From NCBI RefSeq assembly GCF_000330505.1, contig NW_004440113.1:89103-153102 (forward strand): a DNA stretch of 64,000 nt. The letters are read 5' to 3'. Shown here one piece after another: positions 37,178 through 47,776 of the stretch. A model generated the notes under the pieces. The model saw nothing but the letters and a program-made list of their open reading frames with translations. It did not search any database and was not told where the DNA came from. Origin of the DNA: Entamoeba invadens IP1 (Eukaryota; Evosea; Mastigamoebida; Endamoebidae). A program made the position numbers and the translations under genes. How positions within the stretch are numbered: the first letter of the stretch is position 1; each line of letters starts with the position of its first letter.

Positions 37178-38446
37178 ATGTCAACATTGTCAGGATTTCA
37201 TTTGATGATTGTATCAAAATACTTCTCCACTTTCAGAGACTTTTTAAATGTTGAGATAGTCTGCAAAAAGTTTAGGGGGAACACAGAAAAATTCCACTTT
37301 AATCCGATACCCTTGACATTGGAATCTATTGATGAATTTCCCAATCTTGAGACTTTGGTGTTATATTCAGAAAACGACCCCATATTTACGAAACGAAGAA
37401 TATTTAAAACAATTTTATCTTCAAAGACTTCTTATGGAAACTACCTTAATTATAAAGAATTTGGTGTTCAATGTAACAAAGTCGAATTGGATAAAATACA
37501 AATAACACAATTTGATCAAATTGATTCTGAAAAAGTTACCCATTTAGCTTGCGAATGTTACAGTCGCTCATCTACATTAAAGCATGTAATTTTACCACCA
37601 AAACTTGAAGAAGTTGGATATGGTTGTTTTAAAGGGTGTAAATGTCTTGAAACAATTCAATTTCCAACTACTGTTCTTTCAATTGGATGTGTCTGTTTTG
37701 ACTATTGTGGAATGCTTTCCTCAGTAACATTACCATTGTTAATTAAAGAGATAAAGGAGTGGACTTTCAATCACTGTTTTTCTCTGAAAAAGATTAACAT
37801 TCCACAAAGTGTCACTTCAATTAAGTATGGGGCATTCAGTGACTGCACTTCTTTGTCTTTTTTAACAATTCACAACAAAATCAAGGAATTTGGACTCGAG
37901 TGCTTCAAAAATTGTTTCTCTATGAAAGAGATCAAAATAAAAAATTCAAATTATTGTGTTCAATGCGGTCTTCGTCTCGTTTACAACTCTTCAAATAAAC
38001 TCGTCTCATTTCAACTACCACACAAAAACGTATTTGTGAATGATTTTCCATTCATTTTGCTTAAAGACTGTTCAACGAAATACACAATCCCATTTGGAAT
38101 TAAGTCAATAAGAAAATATTGTTTCTACAAGACTCCACTCGAGAAAGTAAAATTTACAACAACATTGAAAAAAATTTGCCAGAGTTCTTTTGAAAAATGC
38201 AACAATTTATTTTCTGTCGACCTACCAACATCTATTATTCGTCTTGAAAAAAATTCTTTTGACTCTTCATGTTCTTTGAGAACAATCAACATTCCACAAA
38301 CACTCAAAAATATCGAGCCAAGAACCTTTAATTCGTGTTCGAATTTGATTGATGTCCAACTTTACCATTCCACTAATTATGAAAAGTATGTACCTTATAA
38401 ATATCCACCAATTTCGATACCAGAATCCACTGTGTTTAAAAAGTAA
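37178..38446 (+). CDS. BspA-like leucine-rich-repeat protein (LRR_5 family)
   Basis: A 422-residue protein. The N-terminus has the form seen in Entamoeba BspA-like proteins: GFHLMIVSKYFSTFRDFLNV, then a VCKKF and FHFNPIPL block that resembles an F-box-like lead-in. From about residue 125 on come repeats of about 23 residues of the Treponema pallidum/BspA type. Each pairs a consensus such as SIGCVCFDYCGMLSSVTLP, SIKYGAFSDCTSLSFLTI or NIEPRTFNSCSNLIDVQL. There is no signal peptide or membrane segment, as is usual for this family, some members of which have been reported at the cell surface. The exact ligand is unknown. The gene is isolated, with 5.3 kb of gene-free DNA upstream. Confidence 0.9.
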   Translation: MSTLSGFHLMIVSKYFSTFRDFLNVEIVCKKFRGNTEKFHFNPIPLTLESIDEFPNLETLVLYSENDPIFTKRRIFKTILSSKTSYGNYLNYKEFGVQCNKVELDKIQITQFDQIDSEKVTHLACECYSRSSTLKHVILPPKLEEVGYGCFKGCKCLETIQFPTTVLSIGCVCFDYCGMLSSVTLPLLIKEIKEWTFNHCFSLKKINIPQSVTSIKYGAFSDCTSLSFLTIHNKIKEFGLECFKNCFSMKEIKIKNSNYCVQCGLRLVYNSSNKLVSFQLPHKNVFVNDFPFILLKDCSTKYTIPFGIKSIRKYCFYKTPLEKVKFTTTLKKICQSSFEKCNNLFSVDLPTSIIRLEKNSFDSSCSLRTINIPQTLKNIEPRTFNSCSNLIDVQLYHSTNYEKYVPYKYPPISIPESTVFKK

Positions 38447-39055
38447 TTTATGTTTATTAAGACTGATTTGTTACCAAATTGTTTAAAACATACCTTTTTG
38501 TTCTAAAAATAGAATTAAAAATACAAATAAATTACATGATGCGTCTTAAAGTGATATATACATCTTTTAAAATTCAAATTTTTGGAATATGGATAATGAA
38601 ACGTGTCTCGTAACCAAGAACCATCATGGAATGCGTCAAAACAACTAAATGTTTTGATTGATGCGTAATTCCTTTAACCAATTCCGTTCATTCTTTAGTT
38701 AATGAAGAAAAGCAACAAAACTAAGAGAAACTCTGAAATCGGGTGACTGTCATATTATTTTAAGAAATCGGAAAATTGAAAAGAACCCACAAACGATCAT
38801 ACAAAAGTTATAATTGGTGGTGATTTGATGGGAGTTGTTGGTGACATGTTGACTTGGTGTACTTCCAATGTACTATTGTATTCCACCATTCTATTTGTGA
38901 GTCACTTATAAATTCTAAATCCCATTTAATCTATTAAACCCATCTTCAAATATTCATCTTATTTATACCACATTTTCAATTGAATTTTTATCGGAATCCA
39001 CTTTGTATAAGAACAACTCTTTTTATTTATAAAAATAGAATGAATTCCGTTAAAA
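38447..39055. other. Intergenic, nothing firm
   Basis: 609 bp. A small foldback, TCAAAACA facing TGTTTTGA, lies at about 38636-38657. Slightly raised G+C at 38600-38880 could be an old coding remnant, but no frame is convincing. Confidence 0.35.
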
Positions 39056-40116
39056 TTACTGGTAATTGTTATAGTAAACTATTATTACTTCTTTATAATT
39101 TCTTATAACAAAAACAACAAACTGCCAAGGCAACAAGGGAGTTGGTTCAGACTTAAAAAAGTTCATACCAAGCACTTGTTCTGCGGTAGCTCTTGCTTTT
39201 CTGTCCACTGTAATCAATTTCGACAACATTTCCTCTTGGTCCATCGAGCATTTCCATCTTTCCAAAAACTCAACTAATCTACAAGGAAAGGGTTTGTTTG
39301 GTCTATACTCCTCCCACCTTCTAAATTGTCTTGCGTCACTTTCATCCGGTGAACCACAGACTCCATAGATCATTGTTAATATTTCCAACTCGGAACTTCC
39401 AGTGAATGGGGGTCGCTTAAACAAACACTCGAATATGATACACCCAACACTCCACATATCTATTTCAGTTCCATAGAACCCATTTCCTAATATCAATTCT
39501 GGTGGTCTATAATTCAACGTTATCACGTTGTTGTTACACTCACTTTTACTTGCCCGTCGCGCAAGTCCGAAATCTGCTATCTTCAAGTATCCTTTGTTAT
39601 TGATCAGTAAATTACTAGCTTTCTTTTTAGTTTGTTTTTAATTTATTTATAATTACTGGTACCTATTCTCTCTGGTGTAGAAATGTAAGACAAACGCTTC
39701 AAATCTCTATGAACAATCCCAGTCTTATGGAGATAATTAATCCCGACTAAAAACTGGAAGAGATACCCCTTGATCTGTGCAAAAGATATTGTTGTCGAAA
39801 CTACGGGCGAATATAAAAGACTTTGAAGGTCATGTGGCATATACTCAAAGACAAGAAAAAGAGCGCCAGTGCCATCAATGTACTTTTCAGACGTTACAAC
39901 GTCGAGTAATTTGATAACATTTGGGTGGTTAAGCTGTTGGAGAAACCGGATTTCTCGCGCAGTTGTTTGTGGGAAGCCATTCGAGTTTTCAAATTCCTTC
40001 ATTTCTTTCAGAGCAACTGGTGTGCCTGTTGGAATTGTTGTGCTGTAGTACACCACTGAGTATGTACCACGACCCAGCTCTTGGTGGATTTGATATTTGT
40101 TCACAACACGTATCAT
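39056..40116 (-). CDS. Two-exon cyclin-dependent kinase, CDK9/CDK12-like
   Basis: Exon 1 is 40116..39696 and exon 2 is 39618..39056. A 77-bp intron (GTTTGT to AAAG) rebuilds the catalytic loop HRDLKPSNLL exactly, and the product is 327 residues. The glycine loop GRGTYSVV is at 15-22, the ATP Lys in VALKEM at 37, and the PSTAIRE-equivalent helix FPQTTAREI at 48-56. HRD is at 136-138 and DFG at 156-158. GTGALFLVFEYMPHDL and VITLNYRPPELILG are characteristic of the CDK9/12 (CTD-kinase) branch, so phosphorylation of RNA polymerase II with a cyclin partner is likely. Oddly, the T-loop position equal to CDK2 Thr160 is Asn169 (NNNVITL), so activation by a CDK-activating kinase may not apply. Confidence 0.8.
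39619..39695 (-). other. Intron of the CDK gene
   Basis: 77 bp, GTTTGT donor and AAAG acceptor, phase 1. The nearby TAG acceptor would introduce a stop, so AAG is chosen. Confidence 0.75.
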
Positions 40117-40892
40117 CTATTTGTAAATTTTGTTTTGGGTTTTATGGGTTGGATTTTTTTGAGGAAAAAAATCAGTTTTTTTAGGGTTGATTCATTGTGG
40201 AAATTTTTTCAAATGCCATTTTGAATGATGACTTGGATGAATTCGTGATTTAATTTTATTGAACACTCATCGCTAAAAATCTAGTGAAGAGCAGTCTCAA
40301 TGTCATACTTATCATTTTATCATAATGAAATATTGAATAAGAGTCTCTATTCTTCTGTTAAATAACAGTCTATCTATTTTTATTCCATTTTAATATTTAA
40401 CAATTTAACTATAATAATAAACTAGTAAAACCTATTTTTCAAAAATAATTAGTTTTTATTAATAATTAAACAAATCAATTGTTATAATAATTTTTTGATG
40501 AAAAAACTTATAATTCAGTATTTCGAGTTTTTACCAAATTCTTAATTTTTAGATAAGATTATTCTTCTACTTCCATCCCAAAAGTTCCGAACAAAAAAGA
40601 AATTGTCGAACCAAATCAAAAGACAATTATTATAAATATAACAATTTTTATTACAAAATATAGTTTATTCATTTTTTTTTAATTAAACAAACTATACAAT
40701 TAACTATATTTAAACCATATCATGAAACAATATTTTAACATTTATTTTTATCTTTGAAAAACTATAATTTGTTAGTTAAATAAATTAAAAGAATTGGTAT
40801 AAATATTAAAAAAAAAAGAACTATTAAGAATGGTAAAAACAATTATTTGAAGTTATTAAAAGAGAGACAAGACAATTCATCTCGAAAAGCAG
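40117..40892. other. Divergent intergenic between the CDK and deoC genes
   Basis: 776 bp of AT-rich DNA containing both promoters. GGTATAAATATT at about 40796 is a candidate TATA box for deoC. No other feature is seen. Confidence 0.4.
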
Positions 40893-41552
40893 ATGGACCG
40901 CAAGACATTAGCGAAATACATAGACCACACTCTTTTGAAGGCCGAAGCGACTGAGCCACAAATCAGAAAATTATGTGCTGAAGCTAAAGAGCACCAATTT
41001 GCTTCTGTATGTGTGAATCCATCATGGGTCTCTCTCTGCCACGAGTTGTTAAACAACAGTGGTGTGATGGTGTGCACTGTCATTGGATTCCCATTGGGGT
41101 CGACCCCAACCGAAGTGAAAGCTTTTGAGACAAAACAAGCTGTTGCCGAAGGAGCTGAAGAAGTTGACATGGTCATTAACATTGGATTAGTCAAGAGCCA
41201 GAAATATGATTTAGTCGAAAAGGATATTCGAGCTGTTGTAGAAGCTGCTGGAACCAAAGCCGCTACCAAAGTCATTATTGAGTGTTGTTACCTCACCGAC
41301 GAAGAGAAGGTCGAAGTTTGTAAAAGAGTTGTTGCCGCTAAAGCCGCCTTTGTCAAGACATCGACTGGGTTTGGAACCCACGGCGCGAAGGTGGAAGACG
41401 TCGCATTGATGAGAAAGACTGTTGGCGATCAGGCAAAGGTTAAAGCTGCTGGTGGAATTAGAACTTACGACGACGCGATGGCAATGATTAAAGCTGGTGC
41501 TGATAGAATCGGGGCTTCTGCTGGTATTGCCATTTTGGATGGAATGCACTAA
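40893..41552 (+). CDS. deoC: Deoxyribose-phosphate aldolase
   Basis: A 219-residue cytosolic enzyme converting 2-deoxy-D-ribose 5-phosphate to acetaldehyde and glyceraldehyde 3-phosphate, in deoxynucleoside catabolism. The family pattern is complete. IDHTLLKA is at 10-17, VCVNPSWV at 39-46, VIGFPLGS at 63-70, and EVDMVINIG at 90-98 with Asp92. AFVKTSTGF at 152-160 carries the Schiff-base Lys155, and VKAAGGIRT at 183-191 carries the proton-relay Lys184. Length is normal for the short bacterial class. It reads through with no intron, and G+C is higher than in the flanks. A bacterial-like sequence in an anaerobic amoeba suggests old lateral transfer, which a tree would be needed to confirm. Confidence 0.97.
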   Translation: MDRKTLAKYIDHTLLKAEATEPQIRKLCAEAKEHQFASVCVNPSWVSLCHELLNNSGVMVCTVIGFPLGSTPTEVKAFETKQAVAEGAEEVDMVINIGLVKSQKYDLVEKDIRAVVEAAGTKAATKVIIECCYLTDEEKVEVCKRVVAAKAAFVKTSTGFGTHGAKVEDVALMRKTVGDQAKVKAAGGIRTYDDAMAMIKAGADRIGASAGIAILDGMH

Positions 41553-41933
41553 GTTTCACGAGTTTACATATGTTTAGTTTAATATAGTTTTAATTATCCA
41601 ATAATTATAATAATAAAAAGTAATCTATTAATTTTACTAAATAATAGTTTATTTTTACTAAATAACATTTATGATCAGAGGTTTCCAAAATAATTATTGC
41701 CGAAAATGTGGTATTATAACGTACGAATTTATAGAGAAAATGAACATTTTGGTTATAAAATGGTGACGTGAATAATTAGGATTGTGATTTTGAAAACCTC
41801 TGTTTATGATTACAAGTTTCTCATATACTATTAACTAATAATAAATTAACTATAAATTAATAGAAGAGTAACACACTCTTTGTTAACATGCGAATAGAAG
41901 CAACTGACCTTTATCGGACTGTTTGATAATGTC
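41553..41933. other. Convergent intergenic region
   Basis: 380 bp, AT-rich, nothing recognised. Confidence 0.45.
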
Positions 41934-43139
41934 TTAGATATTGTTTGAAACATTAGTATTGTCTAAAGTAATTGTGTTTTGTTTTTGAATTTCTTTGATT
42001 TTATTTTCTTTCTCATCATCACCTTTGTTTTGAAAAACTTTGAAGGATTCACTTTTGACTTCTTGCATTTCGATTATCACTTCTTTAAAATTTTCACTTC
42101 CGAATACTGTTGGCTCTTGATTTTCAACAAACTGAATGATTGGAATGTCATCGGCATCTTGTTCGAACCAGATCAAGAATTTATTAAAGGAGTTGTTTCT
42201 TGTCTGTGCAAGTTTGATGTAATTGTGATATAACGCAAATATGAAGAATGCAAACAGAAGTCCAATAAAAATATCGACCGAGTAATGCATCCGTGCAATT
42301 GCAAAAATACACCACCCACAAGCTACATACACACAAATAGCAACATTGAAACCAAAATAAAACAGTTTTGAAGTTTTCTTGTTATCAAAAAGTGGATATT
42401 TATCACTGTACGAAACCATGAAGAGTCCAGCAAGTGTTAATGAACTTGTGTGACCAGAAAATAATTTATCAACAGTACTCACATGTGTCCCAGCAGATAT
42501 CAATACACTTTCAAACAGAGGATTTGTATTAACACTGGAGTCTCTATGAGCTGGATCATTCAATAATGTGAAGTACAAACAGACACTTCTAATTAGGAAG
42601 TTGATTCCCATTAAGAAGAAGTATCTTCTCAGAACAACAAGTCTTCCCCGAGTAAGTATGAATCGAATTGCAAACAACACAATGAAGAATCCAATGTACT
42701 TGTTGGCGAAGTCGCATAAATCGATATAACCAAATAGATCAAAGAGATAGTCGTCTAACACAAATTTGTGTAAAATGATCTCAGGGTGTTGTCTCTGGAA
42801 TTGCCTTTGAAATTCTTGGGCGTATGTAATAGTAACACCATTTAAGAGTCCACCAAATACCATGAATAATATAGATAATACTAATGGATGAGTAAGTATA
42901 ATAAATAATGTTTGTAAAGGTTTCTTATACAACGAAAAAAGTGCACTTTTTGCAAACAAGAAAGTGTTTTTAAATGGACTTAATAAGGTTTCAAAGATAT
43001 GAAGGTTCTTTAAGTGACTTTTAAGTTTAAAAGACTTCTTTGGCTTCTGTTCAATTGTGTCGGAAATTGGGGTTTTAGTTGCTACAGTTGGAACTGCAGA
43101 GACTGGAAGTGTCATGTTGATTGAGTGAGTGGTATCCAT
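41934..43139 (-). CDS. Sphingomyelin-synthase-like phosphotransferase (PAP2_C fold)
   Basis: A 401-residue integral membrane protein. A polar N-terminal 70 residues precedes about six transmembrane segments (roughly 76-100, 147-164, 172-190, 232-243, 262-282, 287-305). The two signature motifs of sphingomyelin and ethanolaminephosphoceramide synthases are present: FSGHTSSLT with His230, and MHYSVDIFIGL with His285 and Asp289, the catalytic triad. The enzyme should move a phospho-head group from a phospholipid to ceramide in the Golgi or plasma membrane. The head group cannot be read from sequence; Entamoeba is known for ethanolamine- and inositol-type phosphosphingolipids. A long charged cytosolic tail (from about 330) contains Glu/Lys/Asn runs. 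Confidence 0.8.
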   Translation of the reverse strand: MDTTHSINMTLPVSAVPTVATKTPISDTIEQKPKKSFKLKSHLKNLHIFETLLSPFKNTFLFAKSALFSLYKKPLQTLFIILTHPLVLSILFMVFGGLLNGVTITYAQEFQRQFQRQHPEIILHKFVLDDYLFDLFGYIDLCDFANKYIGFFIVLFAIRFILTRGRLVVLRRYFFLMGINFLIRSVCLYFTLLNDPAHRDSSVNTNPLFESVLISAGTHVSTVDKLFSGHTSSLTLAGLFMVSYSDKYPLFDNKKTSKLFYFGFNVAICVYVACGWCIFAIARMHYSVDIFIGLLFAFFIFALYHNYIKLAQTRNNSFNKFLIWFEQDADDIPIIQFVENQEPTVFGSENFKEVIIEMQEVKSESFKVFQNKGDDEKENKIKEIQKQNTITLDNTNVSNNI

Positions 43140-44004
43140 TATATTATATTGATAAAAAGTACTGACTATTGTATTCCTTTTATTGAAAAAATGGGCAGGT
43201 TTCTTTTAAAGTGGATACTGTAAAGTTTAAAATATTCGATTTTACTCAGGCATTTTGAGCAAAAATGAATAACTCAATTGTCATTAATCTTGAAGGCATG
43301 GTTTCTTTTTTCTTCTTTTAAATACCTATAAATAACAATTTATTTTATTAAAATATCACTTTAAAAATATATAAATAGTTGGGTTTTATTGTTTTATTGT
43401 CTATTCAGCTTTAATGAAAAGACATTTTTGTTGTTTGAGTATCATCGATGGTGAAGAGATCCAATTGTATTTTTCATTCTTTTAGTACCTCGAACTCCAC
43501 TTCATAATTACATTTTCATCTAATAGTTTATTATTAATATTTAATATCATAATTACTATTGCTTATTTCGCAAATATATCGAACAAGAAATAGTTATAAA
43601 ATTTTAACCCCTTTATCTAAATTATTTGAATGAAAAGTAATTAATAGCTATTTATATTTATCATCTTTTCGCATTTTGTTTTCTCTTTTTTTTGGTTACA
43701 AATAAATCCAATTGAATTGCTAAAACCATTACTAATATTTGTTATATCTTTCTTAAATTTATTAAAAAAAAGTGGACAAATTCGCTCGAAAACAGCTTTT
43801 TGTTGTTGTTAAAAATAAAAATCAAGTTATTTTTATCAAAGGTATATTTTTTTTCGAATGATTGTCATTCAATATGAAACAAAAACAAAAAATGAATAGT
43901 AAATTGTATTATAAAATATACAAATTGTGTTAATACATAACAGATACTTGGATTAACGATCAAGATACTATTTTATAATCACTTAGAATTATGTATTTCC
44001 TTTC
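43140..44004. other. AT-rich region before the pogo-like element
   Basis: 865 bp without a gene. The promoter of the membrane transferase gene should lie near its start. Confidence 0.45.
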
Positions 44005-44006
44005 TA

Positions 44007-44067
44007 TAGTCATGGTAAAAAAGGTTGTTGAGTAAAAATGGTTGTTGATTGAATAAAGGTCCGGTTT
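44007..44067 (+). repeat. Left terminal inverted repeat of the pogo-like element
   Basis: About 61 bp. It pairs with 47358..47418 with one clear mismatch at 44061. Confidence 0.85.
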
Positions 44068-44314
44068 TTTGTATTTCAAGAAAAGTTACAAATTTCTTCG
44101 CATCATTGAAATAATATTGAAAATATGTTTTTGAGCAAATAAAACTATTTTTAACAAAGGAGTGTATTTTTAAAACGAATTGTTTTCTTCTCATTCTCAA
44201 CATTTTTGTGTGTTGATTATATAAAATGTATAACATTCTCAATTTTGAATCGAAAATTGTTTTTTTGTAATTCGAAAAACAAGTATAGTTCAGTATAGTT
44301 AATATAGTTTCTGA

Positions 44315-44514
44315 AAAAATGAAAGTGCTTTTTTTCACCATGTTCGAAAAATAGAACACAAACAAGGATAATCATAAAAACGATAATTGACAGTATTACA
44401 ATTAGTTGTCAATTTTATAACATTAAGAGCTGTTTATTGAACATTATAGATATTACATTATACATAATCATTGTTGTTTATCAAAAAAAGAAAATGAAAG
44501 TGCTTTTTTTCACC
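44315..44514 (+). repeat. Direct repeat inside the element
   Basis: AAAATGAAAGTGCTTTTTTT followed by CACC occurs at about 44316-44339 and 44491-44514, 176 bp apart. Subterminal repeats of this kind can be transposase-binding sites; that role is inferred. Confidence 0.6.
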
Positions 44515-45018
44515 CCCTTTCATTTTTTGAGTAAAATAAGAAATGAAATTGAAAAATTATATTTTTGTTAAATATGAGTACTCCTCTTTATTACAAACGA
44601 CATTTGTATTGGAAGCAAACTATACACAATCATGAGTATCAAAGTTATGGTCACACAATCGTTTTTTAAATTAATTTTCTTGATAACATGAAAAATAGAA
44701 AATAAAGAGTCAATTGTTACATAAAGAAACGGGAAATCACCCAAATTTTATAAATATATATTGCGATTAGATGTCAAATTGTTGGGGAATAATAAAGACA
44801 ATTTTTCGAAACACTTCAAATTATAATTATTAATAAAATTAACCATTAATTATAATAAAAACGATAAATACAGCTGGTTTCAGAACTCAATAATCATGTC
44901 CAAACCACAGCGAAAACCCGCTTCAAAAAAAATTGGATTTGAGCGTGTTGCGCCACAGTACAAAATCGGGTCGTGGCTGTGATTTTTGGATTTCTGTGAA
45001 ACCCATGCAACAGAAATC

Positions 45019-46561
45019 ATGGAATGTCTAACACTCCAACAACAAATGAAATTGTTGAGAAGTGAAAAATGGCTTGAAAAGGTTTCAATTAAAACGAAAG
45101 CCAAAGTGTTGGGTGTCTCACCCTCGACGGCCCGCCTCAACAACTTGTATGACGATGTCTAAGGGAAGTCTGGAAGAAAACGAGAAATTAATCAATCGAG
45201 AATGCCGTTGTTGTTGGAAACAATTTGAGAAAGACAAAACACCACCAAACCAATCACCACCAAAAAGATGGGAAATGTTGCAGAAGGAGTTGTTGGGAAG
45301 AAAGTATCAAAAAGAACCATCGCAAACAGTTTGAGAAGGGAGGGTTTAATTAAGAAGATTGCAAAACCAATGGATAAAGAGAGAGCTGAGTAAGAATGAG
45401 TTAAGAAGCTATGAAACTAGAGCTGTTGATTTGTTGAACAATGACAAACAATATGCCGGCGAAAGAGGTGTCCACTTGAATGGAGTTAAACCCTCCCTCC
45501 TTATCAACATGGACGAAAGTGGTTATTGTCCATTTGTGGACTCAAAAAGGAGCAACTTTTATGTTGACGACAACTATGACTACACCAACTCTTACTCTGT
45601 TGATCGCTCTCAAAAACGCATAACACTGATTGCAGGAATATTTGCCAACAACACCACACTTAAACCAATGATCATACTATCAAAGTTGACAATGAAAAAT
45701 GAAATCGACAGATACATAGACAGAGATGATGTTGAAATTGCATATCAACGCAAATCTTTTATTACTGAAGACATATACACGTTGTGGCTTGAAAGATGTC
45801 TTTAATCAGAACTGGAATTAAGAAGAAAATAATGCCCACAAGAATGGGCGGTTTTAATACAAGACAACTGTGTTAGCCATATTAAAGACGGTGCTAGAAA
45901 GTGGCTGTTCGAAAATAAAGTGGCTTTATTATTATTGTGCCCACACAGTAGCCACTTGTCTCAGCCACTGGACATCGTCATATTTGGCGTTCAAAAAGTT
46001 TGTTTTTATTATGAGAGAAATTAGTGAAATAATATTATTGTTCAAAGCCGTTATGAGTCTTGTTAACATGTTTACTTTTCTTTTATTGTTATTGACTGAT
46101 AGAGAGCAATGGGTTCTTCGGTAGTTTCTCGACTTGTTGGTATGAAGTACCCCATTGGTGTTATGTCTCAAAAGGATGATGTTGAAGATGAAGTCAAGAA
46201 GGCTACAAAGCGAAGAAAAATGGAAATTTTAGAACTCAAGGATCAAGATGGTGCAATAGATGCTGCTAAGTTGGGAGAGTTGTCTGTTTGTATGGTCACA
46301 AAAAGAGTCGTTGAAATCATCCAATCGTTCAAAATTGCCTGCGTTAACAACAACACCTCAGCCTTTCACATGTGTGGTTACGTAAAAAAGCCAATTGGAA
46401 AAGAAAAAGAGGGTACTTATGATGTCAGAATTTTCTACTGTAGGGAGTATGCCTTCAGAATACGAGAGTTTTTGGGCGAACAGGTTTGCGTAGTTCCCGT
46501 TGCCTTTCCTGGAAGAAGAAGCAACTTAAACATTGATAAAAACGAAGGCACTTCAAAATGA
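45019..46561 (+). pseudogene. Decayed DDE_1 (pogo/Tigger-type) transposase
   Basis: Pieces in different frames assemble into one transposase. 45019..45162 starts ATG and encodes a Psq-like helix-turn-helix (KTKAKVLGVSPSTARLNNL), then hits TAA. 45359..45805 holds the first catalytic Asp in LLINMDESGYCPF and a beta-rich core. A further stretch at about 45845-46025 encodes LIQDNCVSH, then LCPHSSHLSQPLDIVIFG, the second and third catalytic sites (compare PHTSHILQPLDVGVF). 46109..46561 (150 residues from ATG) contains IIQSFKIACVNNNTSAFHMC and GYVKKP, like the C-terminal tail of DDE_1 proteins. In-frame stops and at least three shifts mean this copy cannot encode the enzyme. Confidence 0.75.
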
Positions 46562-47357
46562 TTGAAAATTTGTGTTATGTTTGATTTATTTTTTGAATAT
46601 TTCCTGATAATTTCAATGTAAGTTGGGCTGACCTGTAAGATTAATTAAAGTACACAAGTTCAAAAGGAATTCAAAATGAAATTTATTTTTATTATTCAAT
46701 CATTGATAATATTATTTAAGTTTAAAATAATAAAAATATGGTTTTAAAAACTTCTTTTTAATACAATTGTCAAATTATGACATCTCGTAAACTTTAAGTT
46801 TTTACAGATCAACTCTGATTTTTACATATTTAACAGATCAATTAAACTGATATTTTTATTATTTACTCACGTTTAAGTAACAACTGCATTTTCCTTAATT
46901 ATTATAACATCGACAATCTTTTTTTCACGACTGCTTATTATTGTTTGTTTTTTATTTCTCTTTATTCAATGTGTTTATCGATAGCTTTATTTGCTTTGGT
47001 TAAACCAATACTGGTTGTCAAAAAGGTGGAATTGTGGAGTTTGTTTACGTTTTGTTAATACAGAAAGTGTTGACCGTATAGGTTTAGCGTTTCTTTCGAT
47101 GATTGGCTTTTTACTTGTTTAAAGCATAAAATACTCTTGCCATTGACTAGAGCATTCATCTAATTGAAACTTTTATCATCTTTTTGTTATTGTTTTTTGT
47201 TATTGTTTATAAATGAGAAGAAATCTTCTTTCCCTTCATTTTCTATTTATTTTTTCGTTTTGATTTGAATAATATGTTCTTTTTCGTTCTGTTTAAAGGG
47301 AAAACAACTTCAATTAAAGGTACACTACAAGTGTAACTTTTATTGAAATGTAAAAAT

Positions 47358-47418
47358 AAACCGAACCTTTATTCAATCAACAACCATTTTTACTCAACAA
47401 CCTTTTTTACCATGACTA
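47358..47418 (-). repeat. Right terminal inverted repeat of the pogo-like element
   Basis: Reverse complement of the left end; followed by a TA at 47419-47420. Confidence 0.85.
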
Positions 47419-47568
47419 TAATTGAATTTATCAGGATTTCATGACTAAGAGCAGTCGTCTTTATCAACCATTTTTTTGCCCTCTTCCGAAACATCGTCAG
47501 ATCTTTGTGCTTTTTTAAAACTTCCAGTTCAAAAGAAGCTCATTCAAAATAGTATCTAAATAAATAAA

Positions 47569-47605
47569 GGTAGAGTTGGAGGAAAAAAGTCCGGTTCGAT
47601 AAGGA
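47569..47605 (+). repeat. Solo terminal repeat related to the 51808 element
   Basis: TAGAGTTGGAGGAAAAAAGT followed by CCGGTTCGATAAGG closely matches the ends of the element at 51808..52700. No matching right end is found nearby. Confidence 0.65.
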
Positions 47606-47776
47606 AAAAAAATAATTATAATAAAAAACTATTTTATTTTAGTCAAATAATGATGAGTGATATTTCTTTAAAATAGTATAATTTTAAAGTAATTATATTT
47701 AAGAAGAAGTTCTGCGTATATTCACATTTCATGAACAAGCCTGTAATTGTTTAAGGGATTCATGAGGATTGTTAAT

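Larger units (their letters stand above)
44007..47418. mobile_element. Complete pogo-like Tc1/mariner-superfamily element
   Basis: The two termini are inverted repeats: 44007 reads TAGTCATGGTAAAAAAGG and the right end is its reverse complement, with identity for about 54 bp and near-identity to about 61 bp. TA dinucleotides flank it (44005-44006 and 47419-47420), as expected for TA-targeting elements. The 3412-bp interior holds a decayed transposase gene at 45019..46561 and non-coding flanks with an internal 24-bp direct repeat. The clean termini and duplication show an intact insertion, while the gene carries stops and shifts. Confidence 0.85.

Noticed and set aside
43979..44365. 128-residue minus-strand frame
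   Set aside because: It crosses the left inverted repeat of the pogo-like element and its target site, so it cannot be a conserved gene.
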